This document shows, piece by piece, positions 16,895 through 24,411 of a DNA stretch of 64,000 nucleotides (position 1 is the first letter of the stretch; the number at the start of each line of letters is the position of its first letter). The notes below the pieces were generated by a model that saw only the letters and a program-made list of their open reading frames with translations, did no database searches and had not been told where the DNA came from. Source of the stretch: Dyella sp. BiH032 (GTDB lineage: Bacteria; Pseudomonadota; Gammaproteobacteria; Xanthomonadales; Rhodanobacteraceae); NCBI RefSeq assembly GCF_031954525.1, contig NZ_CP134867.1, positions 930,001 to 994,000 on the forward strand, given 5' to 3'. The translations under genes were made by a program, and so were the position numbers.

Positions 16895-16914
16895 GCCGGT
16901 TGGCGTGTCTGCTT

Positions 16915-16950
16915 CGAAAGAGCCCGAGCTTGTCTCGGGCTCTTTCGTTT
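16915..16950. terminator. Strong bidirectional terminator after aceF-lpdA
   Basis: A perfect 14-bp stem, CGAAAGAGCCCGAG paired with its complement, around a CTTGT loop, followed by TTT. It lies between lpdA and the convergent gene at 16979; the A-rich left arm makes it usable on both strands. Confidence 0.9.
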
Positions 16951-16978
16951 CATGGCGCCATGCCGCGGCGAAGCCGGG

Positions 16979-18028
16979 TCAGTTCGATTCCGTGAACTGG
17001 ATGTACGGCGACGAACCGCCTCCGGCGGTGCAACTGCCGAGATTGAGGTTGTTGCTCTCACCCGTGCTGCCCGAATTGGCGACGCATGCCGGTGCGCTGG
17101 TCGAACCGTTGTTCACCGCCACCTTCACGGTGATCGACGAGCCGCTGTTGAACTTCGCCTCCGAGCCGCCGGCATTGCCGACCACGTTGAACTCCGACAC
17201 GTCCCATACCTGCGCCAGGTACAGCACGCTGTCGTTTCCGCTGGCGCTGTAGGCCTGGGTGCCGTTGGTGAAGACGACGGTGTCCGTGCCGCCGGAGCTC
17301 ACCGTGCCCGTCAACTTCAGGTTGCCCAGCTGTGTGGCCGGTACGTCCGGCGCGGTCGCGGCCGCGCTGTTGCGGTAGCAGTCGCCTGCGCCGTCGCTGC
17401 CGAAGCCGCTCGGACAGCTGCTGCCGCCGTAGCCGATCAGCCAGTACTGCATGAATACGGCCGCTTCGCCGTTCACGCTGTAGTCCGGCGCATAGACGAA
17501 CTGCTGCCACACGGTACAGCCCGAATGGTTGCGGCAGGCCGAGGTGGTGTGGTCGAAGCTGGAGTTGATCTGCAGCGAGTACTCGTTCGGTCCGAGGATG
17601 CCGCCACCGCCGTACGCCGCCACGCCCACGCCGGATTCGGACGTCACGCCGGTCACCGACGGGAAGCTGCCCACGGCCTTGGTGATGAGCGTGGACGACT
17701 GCAAGGTGTAGTCATTGCCGTTGCCGGCGTTCTGCGCGGCACCGAAGCTGCGCCAGCGCGGCATCGGCGCGACCCGCGGTATCGCCTGTTTGCACGCGGT
17801 GCGTTCCCAGATGACGCTGGGATAGGTGGCGTGGAAGCAGCCTTCCGACGGCGTGGCGATGTGCGAAATGTCCTCGCGCCACTGCGCTCGGGCCTGGGCT
17901 TCCAAGGGGCTGACGATCTCGGTCGAGGCTTGTGCGGAAACATCCGCGGGCTGCGCGGCATGCGCCGCGAAAAAGCTGGTGGCGCCAAGCAAGCCGGACG
18001 CCAGAACCAAAGTCAAACTGGCACGCAT
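16979..18028 (-). CDS. Secreted protein of unknown function
   Basis: 349 residues with a signal peptide (ending AHA, about residue 24). An N-terminal segment with two Cys (SEGCFHATYP, RTACKQAIP) is followed by a long Gly/Ser/Asn-rich, beta-type region containing more Cys pairs (ACRNHSGC, SSCPSGFGSDGAGDCYR, ACVANS, LGSCTAGG), implying several disulfides and extracellular location. No protease or glycosidase motif is evident. GGGAG precedes the start. I do not recognise the family; similar secreted proteins occur in Xanthomonadales. A neprosin-like or lectin-like fold is possible but unproven. Confidence 0.7.
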   Translation of the reverse strand: MRASLTLVLASGLLGATSFFAAHAAQPADVSAQASTEIVSPLEAQARAQWREDISHIATPSEGCFHATYPSVIWERTACKQAIPRVAPMPRWRSFGAAQNAGNGNDYTLQSSTLITKAVGSFPSVTGVTSESGVGVAAYGGGGILGPNEYSLQINSSFDHTTSACRNHSGCTVWQQFVYAPDYSVNGEAAVFMQYWLIGYGGSSCPSGFGSDGAGDCYRNSAAATAPDVPATQLGNLKLTGTVSSGGTDTVVFTNGTQAYSASGNDSVLYLAQVWDVSEFNVVGNAGGSEAKFNSGSSITVKVAVNNGSTSAPACVANSGSTGESNNLNLGSCTAGGGSSPYIQFTESN

Positions 18029-18539
18029 CGGGTTTCTCCCTGGTATACGAATAGCTATCGGTTTCGGCGCTGGACCATCCAGGCGCCGGTCATCCCCAAC
18101 AACAACTCACCTGCGCCGCCACGCGAAGAACGTGGCGGTCGATCTCATGCAGCTGCATGCCTCCCGCCATCCAGGCGGTGAGTCGAACGTTGACGCATCC
18201 CCTTGGCGAGGCATCGGCGCGCTGTGGCGCGAATGCTCCGCGGGGCACTTCGTAATGCATTTGCCGATCGCAAGGCAAATCGAAAGAGGTTCCGTCAAAC
18301 ACCTGCGATGGCGCGTGCGTGAAGGACGTGTCTACGCATGCGACATGAGCGCTGAAAATACGGGGCCGAACGCGTGCGCTCTGCCGCGTTCACGGAGATC
18401 AATGATTTGTGCATTCGAAAAAAAGCGCGGCGCGCGAAGACCGTCTATGCGCGCAACGCTTCATCTGGCGCGAACGATGGCCCGCGCCAATGCTTGAGAA
18501 AACGACGGCCAAGGAGATGGTCAGCGCGAGCTACGCCGC
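18029..18539. other. Intergenic stretch without a recognisable gene
   Basis: About 510 bp with lower GC than the flanks. It contains a 7-bp hairpin, CGCCACG/CGTGGCG (18117-18137), and several short open frames with no ribosome site, homology-like motif or sensible codon pattern. It presumably holds the promoter of the secreted-protein gene. I see no RNA gene. Confidence 0.5.
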
Positions 18540-19214
18540 TCAGGCCGAGTGCCGGCTGGCCGGCAGGTTGGCTTCGATCCGCTGCGTCAGGTTATCGAGC
18601 ATGCCCACGACTTCGTGCGCGGCGCCCGCCATCTGGTTCACCACGTGCAGGAGTTCGCGCGGCGAGTAGCCGTCGGTGTCGAAATCGAGCATGGCATCGA
18701 CCATGCGTGGTCCGTTGAGCACCATGGGGATGTCTTCGGCGAGGATGCTTGCGCTGGTCGCCTGCGCTGCATAGATGGAGGAGTAACTGCGCAGCCGCTC
18801 GTCGTCGATCCAGCCAGCGGACTGGTTGGCCACCGCGAGGTCCCACGCCTCGCGGCGCAGCACGGGCCAGCGGTAGTCGAGATAAAGCCCATCCGGCACC
18901 GCTTCGTGCGCGTGTCGATGAACGACCTCGTCCGAGGCATGAGTCTTGATGTCCTCGCTGAGCACCGCCTTGAGGTGTTCGAGTTCGCGCAGGCGCATCG
19001 CATCGTGCTCACGCATCTTGCGGATGTCCGCGAGGTTCTGCCGGATCTCGGCATCGATACGCGCGCTGGCCTCGGTGGCGGCATGCCGGTGGTGGGTATG
19101 CTCGATCCACGCTTCGAGCCCCAGCGCGGTGAGGATGCTCAGCACGATCATGAGATAGTGCTTGGCGAAATCTTTCATCGACTGCAATGGCATTTTCGGC
19201 AATTCGAGGTGCAT
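18540..19214 (-). CDS. Single-pass membrane protein, paralogue A
   Basis: 224 residues. A short amphipathic N-terminus (LELPKMPLQS) is followed by KDFAKHYLMIVLSILTALG, one membrane helix (about residues 18-33), then a long charged helical domain with a His-rich start (HTHHRHAAT). The motif AVANQSAGWIDD.RLRSYSS..A lies in the middle. The product of 20171-20854 has the same N-terminus almost residue for residue and the same AVANQSA.W motif, so these are duplicates. No catalytic motif is recognised. It may be a membrane-anchored sensor or scaffold. Confidence 0.72.
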   Translation of the reverse strand: MHLELPKMPLQSMKDFAKHYLMIVLSILTALGLEAWIEHTHHRHAATEASARIDAEIRQNLADIRKMREHDAMRLRELEHLKAVLSEDIKTHASDEVVHRHAHEAVPDGLYLDYRWPVLRREAWDLAVANQSAGWIDDERLRSYSSIYAAQATSASILAEDIPMVLNGPRMVDAMLDFDTDGYSPRELLHVVNQMAGAAHEVVGMLDNLTQRIEANLPASRHSA

Positions 19215-19348
19215 GGCGATCAGCCCGAAGGAGCAGGCGCCGAGCGTAGCCGATCGGCACCACCGGGCGGCAGTGCAGCCGGTGGGCCTTGCAAATCGTG
19301 GCGCGCGGCGGCAACTGTGAGGATTGTCGAATCGATCAGGAGGTACTC

Positions 19349-20152
19349 ATGTCATTGAACATCTGCCTGGCGGGCGCCACCGGCTGGGCCGGTTCGGAAC
19401 TGGCCCGCGGCATCGCCGGCGCTGAAGGGCTGAAGCTGGTCAGCGCGGTTTCGCGCAAGCAGGCGGGCAGCACGCTCGCGCAGGCGCTGGGTGACGGACG
19501 CCTGGATACGCCGGTCTTCGCGACCGCGGCCGAAGCCCTCGCGCGTCCTGTGGATGTGTTCATGGAGTACACCAAGCCCGACAGCGCCAAGGCCAATATC
19601 CTTGCTGCGCTGGAACACGGCGCCCATGTCGTGGTGGGTACCTCCGGCCTGACCGACGCGGACTACGCGCAGATCGACGCTGCGGCGCGGGCGAAAGGCC
19701 GCGCCGTACTCGCCTGCGGCAACTTCGCGCTCACCATGGTGCTGCTGCAGAAGTTTGCCGAGCAGGCGGCGAAGTACATCCCCAGCTGGGAAATCATCGA
19801 TTACGCCTACGACGGCAAACCGGACGCGCCCAGCGGCACGGTGCGGGAACTGGCCGGCCGTCTCGGCCAAGTGCGCCAGCCGGAACTTACCGTACCGCTG
19901 GAGCAGACCAACGGCGTGCGCGAAACGCGTGGAGGCACGCTGGGCGGCGCCCAGGTGCACGCGGTGCGGCTGCCGGGCTTCGTGCTGGGCGCGGAAGTGA
20001 TCTTCGGCATGCCGGACCAGACTCTGGCGCTGCGTCACAACGCCGGCAGCAGCGCGAAGCCCTATGTGGATGGCGCGTTGCTGGCGATCCGCAAGGTCGC
20101 CGGCCTGGCGCCGGGCGTTCACCGCGGCCTGGACAAGGTGCTGGAACTCTGA
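19349..20152 (+). CDS. 4-hydroxy-tetrahydrodipicolinate reductase-like (atypical DapB)
   Basis: 267 residues. The N-terminal Rossmann motif is GATGWAG (about 8-14), where DapB usually has GAxGRMG. YTKPDS, GTSGL and NFAL correspond to DapB positions. The signature region reads DGKPDAPSGT, keeping the catalytic Lys (Lys157) and the DAPSGT loop, but the usual HHxxK His pair is replaced by AYDGK. CAGGAGG precedes the ATG. DapB reduces HTPA to tetrahydrodipicolinate for lysine and DAP synthesis. Because the His pair is missing and neighbouring genes are unrelated, it may be a divergent paralogue with another role. It is flanked by the two paralogous membrane-protein genes. Confidence 0.8.
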   Translation: MSLNICLAGATGWAGSELARGIAGAEGLKLVSAVSRKQAGSTLAQALGDGRLDTPVFATAAEALARPVDVFMEYTKPDSAKANILAALEHGAHVVVGTSGLTDADYAQIDAAARAKGRAVLACGNFALTMVLLQKFAEQAAKYIPSWEIIDYAYDGKPDAPSGTVRELAGRLGQVRQPELTVPLEQTNGVRETRGGTLGGAQVHAVRLPGFVLGAEVIFGMPDQTLALRHNAGSSAKPYVDGALLAIRKVAGLAPGVHRGLDKVLEL

Positions 20153-20170
20153 AGCCGCTGCGGTGCGCGC

Positions 20171-20854
20171 TCAGCCGTGAGCCGCGCCACCGTCTTCCTT
20201 CGCCAGCGCGTGCACCAGATGGCTCTCGAGCTGGCGAAGGTGCGATTGAGTTTCCTCGGACGTATTCACCATCTGGTGCAGCACGGTGACGAATTCCAGC
20301 GGATCGACCGGTGCGCCCAGTTCGATCCGCGTGTGCAGCGCCGCCATGCTCGGCGCGTTGAGCAGGATGATGCTGTCGTGCGTGATCCAATTCGAAGCGT
20401 CGCGCAGGTCGGCATAGGCGGCCGAATAGTGGCGCAGCTCGGCGCCATCCATCCAGCTGGCCGATTGGTTGGCGACGGCCACGTCCCAGGCCTGCGAGGC
20501 GAACGTGGGCCAGTTGATGCTCAGCTTGAAGTCCGCCTTGCGCGCCTGGATGTGCTGGTTGATGACGGCGGCGGGCACGCCTTCGCGGATGTCCTGGCTG
20601 ACCACCTCGCCGAGCGCCCGCAGCGGCGCGATCAGTGCCTGGTTCGCCTTGATCGAGGTGCGTACGTCGCTGAGGTTGGTTTCGATCTCCGCGCGGATCT
20701 GCCGGCCGGCGGTTTCCGCGGCATGCGCGTGATGCGAGCGCTCGATCCAGGCTTCCAGGCCCAGCGCGGTGAGGATGCTGAGCACGATCATCAGGTAGTG
20801 CTTGGCGAAGTCCTTCAGCGAGTGCAGGCGCACGTTCGGCAGTTCGAGATGCAT
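20171..20854 (-). CDS. Single-pass membrane protein, paralogue B
   Basis: 227 residues with the same architecture as 18540-19214: LELPNVRLHS, KDFAKHYLMIVLSILTALG (membrane helix), then HHAHAAE and a charged helical domain with AVANQSASWMDG.ELRHYS. DNA identity is high across the first 110 bases of the two genes and drops after, which points to an old duplication with constraint on the N-terminus. It ends 19 bases from the convergent dapB-like stop. Function unknown. Confidence 0.72.
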   Translation of the reverse strand: MHLELPNVRLHSLKDFAKHYLMIVLSILTALGLEAWIERSHHAHAAETAGRQIRAEIETNLSDVRTSIKANQALIAPLRALGEVVSQDIREGVPAAVINQHIQARKADFKLSINWPTFASQAWDVAVANQSASWMDGAELRHYSAAYADLRDASNWITHDSIILLNAPSMAALHTRIELGAPVDPLEFVTVLHQMVNTSEETQSHLRQLESHLVHALAKEDGGAAHG

Positions 20855-20930
20855 GGATCCGTTTCCGGCGAGGCTGGAAGACGCGCAGCGTAGCCGATCC
20901 CGGCGTAGCGCAGCAGTGGCGCGCGCCCGG

Positions 20931-22025
20931 TCAGCCGTGCTCGAACAGGTCGCCCTGGGCCACGAAACTGTCCTGCTCGACGAAGCCCGAAAGGCCCACG
21001 CCCACGAGGCGGTAGCGGCTTTCCGCCGGGCGCTCGACGCGGGCGCGCAGCGCGCAGGCGAGGTCGGCCAGTTCCGCCGCGGAGGCGGGACGGACCGAAG
21101 GCGTGAGGCTGCGCGTCAGCGTGTGGAAGTCGGATGTCTTTAGCTTCAGCACCACGGTGCGGGCGACGCGGCCGTGGTTGCCCGCGGCCTCGCGCTGGTG
21201 CGCCGCCCAGGTCTTCTCGGCGAGGCGGCGGATGTGCGGTTCCAGCTCGTCCAGCGTGAGATCGCTTTCGAACGTGTCCTCGGCCGATACCTGCAGAGTA
21301 GGGCGGTCCGGTTCCACCGCGTGATCGTCGATGCCCAGCGAGAGTTCGTGCAGGCGCCGGCCCCAGCGGCCGAAGCGCTGTTCGAGATCCGCCGCCGCGA
21401 GCGCGCGCAGTTCGCCGACCGTGGCGATGCCCATCGCAGTGAGCTTGCCCTCCATCACTTTGCCCACGCCGGGCAGGCGGCCCACCGGCAGCGGCGCGAG
21501 GAACTCCAGCACCTGGTGCGGACGGATCACGAACAGGCCGTCCGGTTTGTTCCAATCCGAGGCGATCTTGGCCAGGAACTTGTTCGGCGCCACACCCGCG
21601 GACGCCGTGAGCTGCGTTTCCTCGCGGATCGCAGCGCGGATCGCTTCGGCCGTGGCGGTGGCGGAAGGGAGTGCGGTCCTGGCGGCGGTGACATCGAGGT
21701 AGGCTTCGTCCAGCGATAAGGGCTCGATCAGGTCGGTATGGCGGGCGAAGATTTCGCGCACCTGCCGCGACACCGCCTTGTAGCGGCCGAAATCCGGCGG
21801 CACGAAGATCGCCTGCGGGCACAGCCGCTCGGCGCGTACCGCCGGCATCGCCGAACGCACGCCGAACTTGCGCGCCTCGTAGCTCGCCGCGCACACGACC
21901 GAACGCGCACCACGCCAGGCCACCACCACCGGCTTGCCGCGCAGCGATGGGTCATCGCGCTGTTCGACCGACGCGTAGAACGCGTCCATGTCGATGTGGA
22001 TGATCTTGCGCGGGGTGGAGGACAC
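20931..22025 (-). CDS. dinB: DNA polymerase IV (Y family)
   Basis: 364 residues. The palm opens with HIDMDAFYASVEQ (metal-binding Asp), then SLDEAYLD (the catalytic Asp-Glu pair) and GVAPNKFLAKIASDWNKPDG, all diagnostic for DinB; the C-terminal little finger is present. The start is GTG. It is an error-prone translesion polymerase, normally SOS-induced; I found no clear LexA box in the 200 bp upstream, which it shares divergently with the PfpI-like gene. The polymerase lacks an obvious C-terminal beta-clamp peptide beyond the final QGDLFEHG, which may serve. Confidence 0.97.
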   Translation of the reverse strand: MSSTPRKIIHIDMDAFYASVEQRDDPSLRGKPVVVAWRGARSVVCAASYEARKFGVRSAMPAVRAERLCPQAIFVPPDFGRYKAVSRQVREIFARHTDLIEPLSLDEAYLDVTAARTALPSATATAEAIRAAIREETQLTASAGVAPNKFLAKIASDWNKPDGLFVIRPHQVLEFLAPLPVGRLPGVGKVMEGKLTAMGIATVGELRALAAADLEQRFGRWGRRLHELSLGIDDHAVEPDRPTLQVSAEDTFESDLTLDELEPHIRRLAEKTWAAHQREAAGNHGRVARTVVLKLKTSDFHTLTRSLTPSVRPASAAELADLACALRARVERPAESRYRLVGVGLSGFVEQDSFVAQGDLFEHG

Positions 22026-22227
22026 GAACGGAGCGCGGACGGAATCGGGCGTGGAGGGCCGCCAGAGTTAAGCACGGAACCGGCCTGGCTGCCCGATTCT
22101 CCATCTTGGCTGCCCATTTCTGCGAAAGGCCAGTGCGGCCATTGAATGCCGGCCCGGACGCCGCACATCACGCGTGCTTACCGCCCGTCCTGCCAGGATG
22201 GGCGGTGCTTACCCGAGGAATGTTTCC

Positions 22228-22911
22228 ATGAAGATCCTGATGGTGCTGACGTCGCACGACCAGCTGGGCAACACCGGCCGCAAGACCGGGTTCTGGCTGG
22301 AGGAATTCGCCGCGCCGTACTACGTGTTCAAGGACGCCGGTGCCGACGTGGTGCTGGCCTCGCCCAAGGGCGGCCAGCCGCCGCTCGATCCGAAGAGCGA
22401 TGCGCCGGACGCGCAGACCGAGGCCACCCGCCGTTTCCGCGCCGACGCGAAGGCCACGGCCGCGCTGGCCGGCACGCTGCCGCTGGCCGAGGCGGCCAGG
22501 GCGCCGTACGACGCCGTGTTCTATCCGGGCGGTCACGGCCCGCTGTGGGACCTGGCGGAGGACAAGGCTTCGATCGAGCTGATCGAACGCACCTATGCCG
22601 CCGGCAAGCCGGTAGGTGCGGTCTGCCATGGCCCGGGCGTGTTCCGCCATACTCGGCACAAGGGCGAGCCGCTGGTGAAGGGGTTGCGCGTCACCGGTTT
22701 CACCAACGGCGAGGAGGCCGCGGTGGGCCTGACCGACGTGGTGCCGTTCCTGGTCGAGGACATGCTCAAGGAACATGGCGCCGAGTATTCGAAGAAGCCC
22801 GACTTCCAGCCCTACGCGGTCACCGACGGCAACCTGGTGACTGGCCAGAACCCGGCCTCGTCGGTGGAGGCGGCCAAGGCTGTGCTGGCGCTGCTGCGCG
22901 CCGAAGGCTGA
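22228..22911 (+). CDS. DJ-1/PfpI family protein (type 1 glutamine amidotransferase-like)
   Basis: 227 residues, Hsp31-like in length and layout: KILMVLTSH, GFWLEEFAAPYYVF, FYPGGHGPLWDL, then the nucleophile elbow AVCHGP with Cys133-His134. A conserved Glu in WLEEF completes the active-site set. Members act as glyoxalase III, deglycase or chaperone. GAGGAA lies before the ATG at 22228; the upstream in-frame start at 22174 lacks this. No operon partner is evident. Confidence 0.92.
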   Translation: MKILMVLTSHDQLGNTGRKTGFWLEEFAAPYYVFKDAGADVVLASPKGGQPPLDPKSDAPDAQTEATRRFRADAKATAALAGTLPLAEAARAPYDAVFYPGGHGPLWDLAEDKASIELIERTYAAGKPVGAVCHGPGVFRHTRHKGEPLVKGLRVTGFTNGEEAAVGLTDVVPFLVEDMLKEHGAEYSKKPDFQPYAVTDGNLVTGQNPASSVEAAKAVLALLRAEG

Positions 22912-23008
22912 CATGCGGCGCGGAACGGCGCACGCCTCCGGCCGTTCCGCGCCCTAGCCCACCGGTCACCGACCACACGCGCGTCCATCCCGGGTATCGT
23001 CGGTCCCC

Positions 23009-24340
23009 ATGACCGACACTTCTTCTTCCTACCTCCGCCGGCTCGGTACCTGGGACGCCGCCGCCATCGTGATCGGCGGCGTCATCGGCGGCGGCATCTT
23101 CCGCAGCGCATCCACGGTGGCCGAGCGCACCGGTTCGGGCTGGGAGCTGCTCCTGCTGTGGGCGATCGGCGGCCTGCTCACCCTGGCCGGCGTGCTGTGC
23201 TACGCGGAGCTGGGCGCACGGCGCCCGCAGGCGGGCGGCATCTACATCTACATGCGCGAAGCCTTCGGCCAGCTGCCGGCGTTCCTGTTCGGCTGGACCA
23301 TGGCGCTGATCAACTATCCTGGCAGCGTTGCCGCGGTGGCGCGGACCTTCGCCGACTATTTCTGCGCCGCGCTGGGCCTGCCGCCCGAGTGGGCGGGCGC
23401 CATCGCCGCCGCGGCGATCGCCTTCATCGTGGGCGTGAACCTGTTCGGCATCAAAGCCGGCTCGCGCATGCTCAACCTGTTCACGGTGCTGAAGCTGGCG
23501 GCCATCGCCATGCTGGTCGCCGCCGCGCTGGTGCTCGTGCGCGGGCATCTCGGCACCGTGCTTGGGCCGGACCCTGCGCGGCAGGCGGGACCATGGGATT
23601 TCCTCGGCGCCTTGCTGCCGGTGCTGTTCACCTACGGCGGCTTCCATTACCTCAACGATCTGGCCGGCGAAGTGCGCGAACCGCAGCGCACCTTGCCGCG
23701 CGCGCTGGGGCTGGGCCTGGTCACTGTGGTGCTGTGCTATCTGCTGGTGAACTTCGCCTACCTGGCAGGCCTCGGCCATGCGGGCCTGGCCGCCAGCCAT
23801 GCGCCGGCGGCGGACCTGATGCGCCAGCTGTTCGGCGAGGCAGGCGCGCGCGTGATGGCCATCGGCATCGCCTGTTCCACCTTCGGTTACTGCAGCATCG
23901 CCATCGCCGGTGGCGCGCGCGTGCTGCAGACCATGGGCGCGGACGGCATGTTCTTCGGCGCCGTGGGCCGCATCGACGCGACGACCCGCGCGCCGCAGGT
24001 GGCGCTGGCGGTGCTGGGCGGCTGGGCTATCGTGCTGGTGCTGTCCGGCACCTTCGGCCAGCTGCTGAACTACACCACGGTGGGCGAGTGGCTGTTCCAC
24101 GCCTTCGGCATCGCCACGCTGTTCTGGTACCGGCGCCGCTTCGCCGCGGAATCGGCGCCCTACCGGGTGCCGTTCTATCCGGTGCTGCCGCTGCTGTTCG
24201 TGCTGACCGTGCTGGGCGTGATCGCGGCCACCACGCTGGACTCTCCGGGCGATGCCGGCATCAGTCTGCTGCTGGTACTGGCGGGCGTGCCCGTCTACTA
24301 CGCGTGGCGCGCCTGGCGCGGGCGCCGTGGGCTGACCTGA
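23009..24340 (+). CDS. Amino acid permease, APC superfamily
   Basis: 443 residues with about twelve membrane helices. The TM1 glycine-rich signature (IVIGGVIGGGIFRS, about residues 22-35) and ELGARRPQAGGIYIYMREAFG after TM2 are typical for the LAT/YjeH-like branch of APC transporters. The LNDLAGEVREPQRTLPRAL segment is the conserved cytoplasmic loop. It imports or exchanges amino acids across the inner membrane; the specificity cannot be read. Monocistronic by spacing. Confidence 0.9.
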   Translation: MTDTSSSYLRRLGTWDAAAIVIGGVIGGGIFRSASTVAERTGSGWELLLLWAIGGLLTLAGVLCYAELGARRPQAGGIYIYMREAFGQLPAFLFGWTMALINYPGSVAAVARTFADYFCAALGLPPEWAGAIAAAAIAFIVGVNLFGIKAGSRMLNLFTVLKLAAIAMLVAAALVLVRGHLGTVLGPDPARQAGPWDFLGALLPVLFTYGGFHYLNDLAGEVREPQRTLPRALGLGLVTVVLCYLLVNFAYLAGLGHAGLAASHAPAADLMRQLFGEAGARVMAIGIACSTFGYCSIAIAGGARVLQTMGADGMFFGAVGRIDATTRAPQVALAVLGGWAIVLVLSGTFGQLLNYTTVGEWLFHAFGIATLFWYRRRFAAESAPYRVPFYPVLPLLFVLTVLGVIAATTLDSPGDAGISLLLVLAGVPVYYAWRAWRGRRGLT

Positions 24341-24411
24341 GCGCGTAGGCGCTCCTCGTCACCCGCGCGGGCTGCATACTTTTGCCACCTTTTCCGACGA
24401 GGAAGGCGCGC

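Noticed and set aside
18090..18302. Small open frames in the gap upstream of the secreted-protein gene
   Set aside because: No ribosome site, no domain or signal, and two equally long frames compete in the same stretch.
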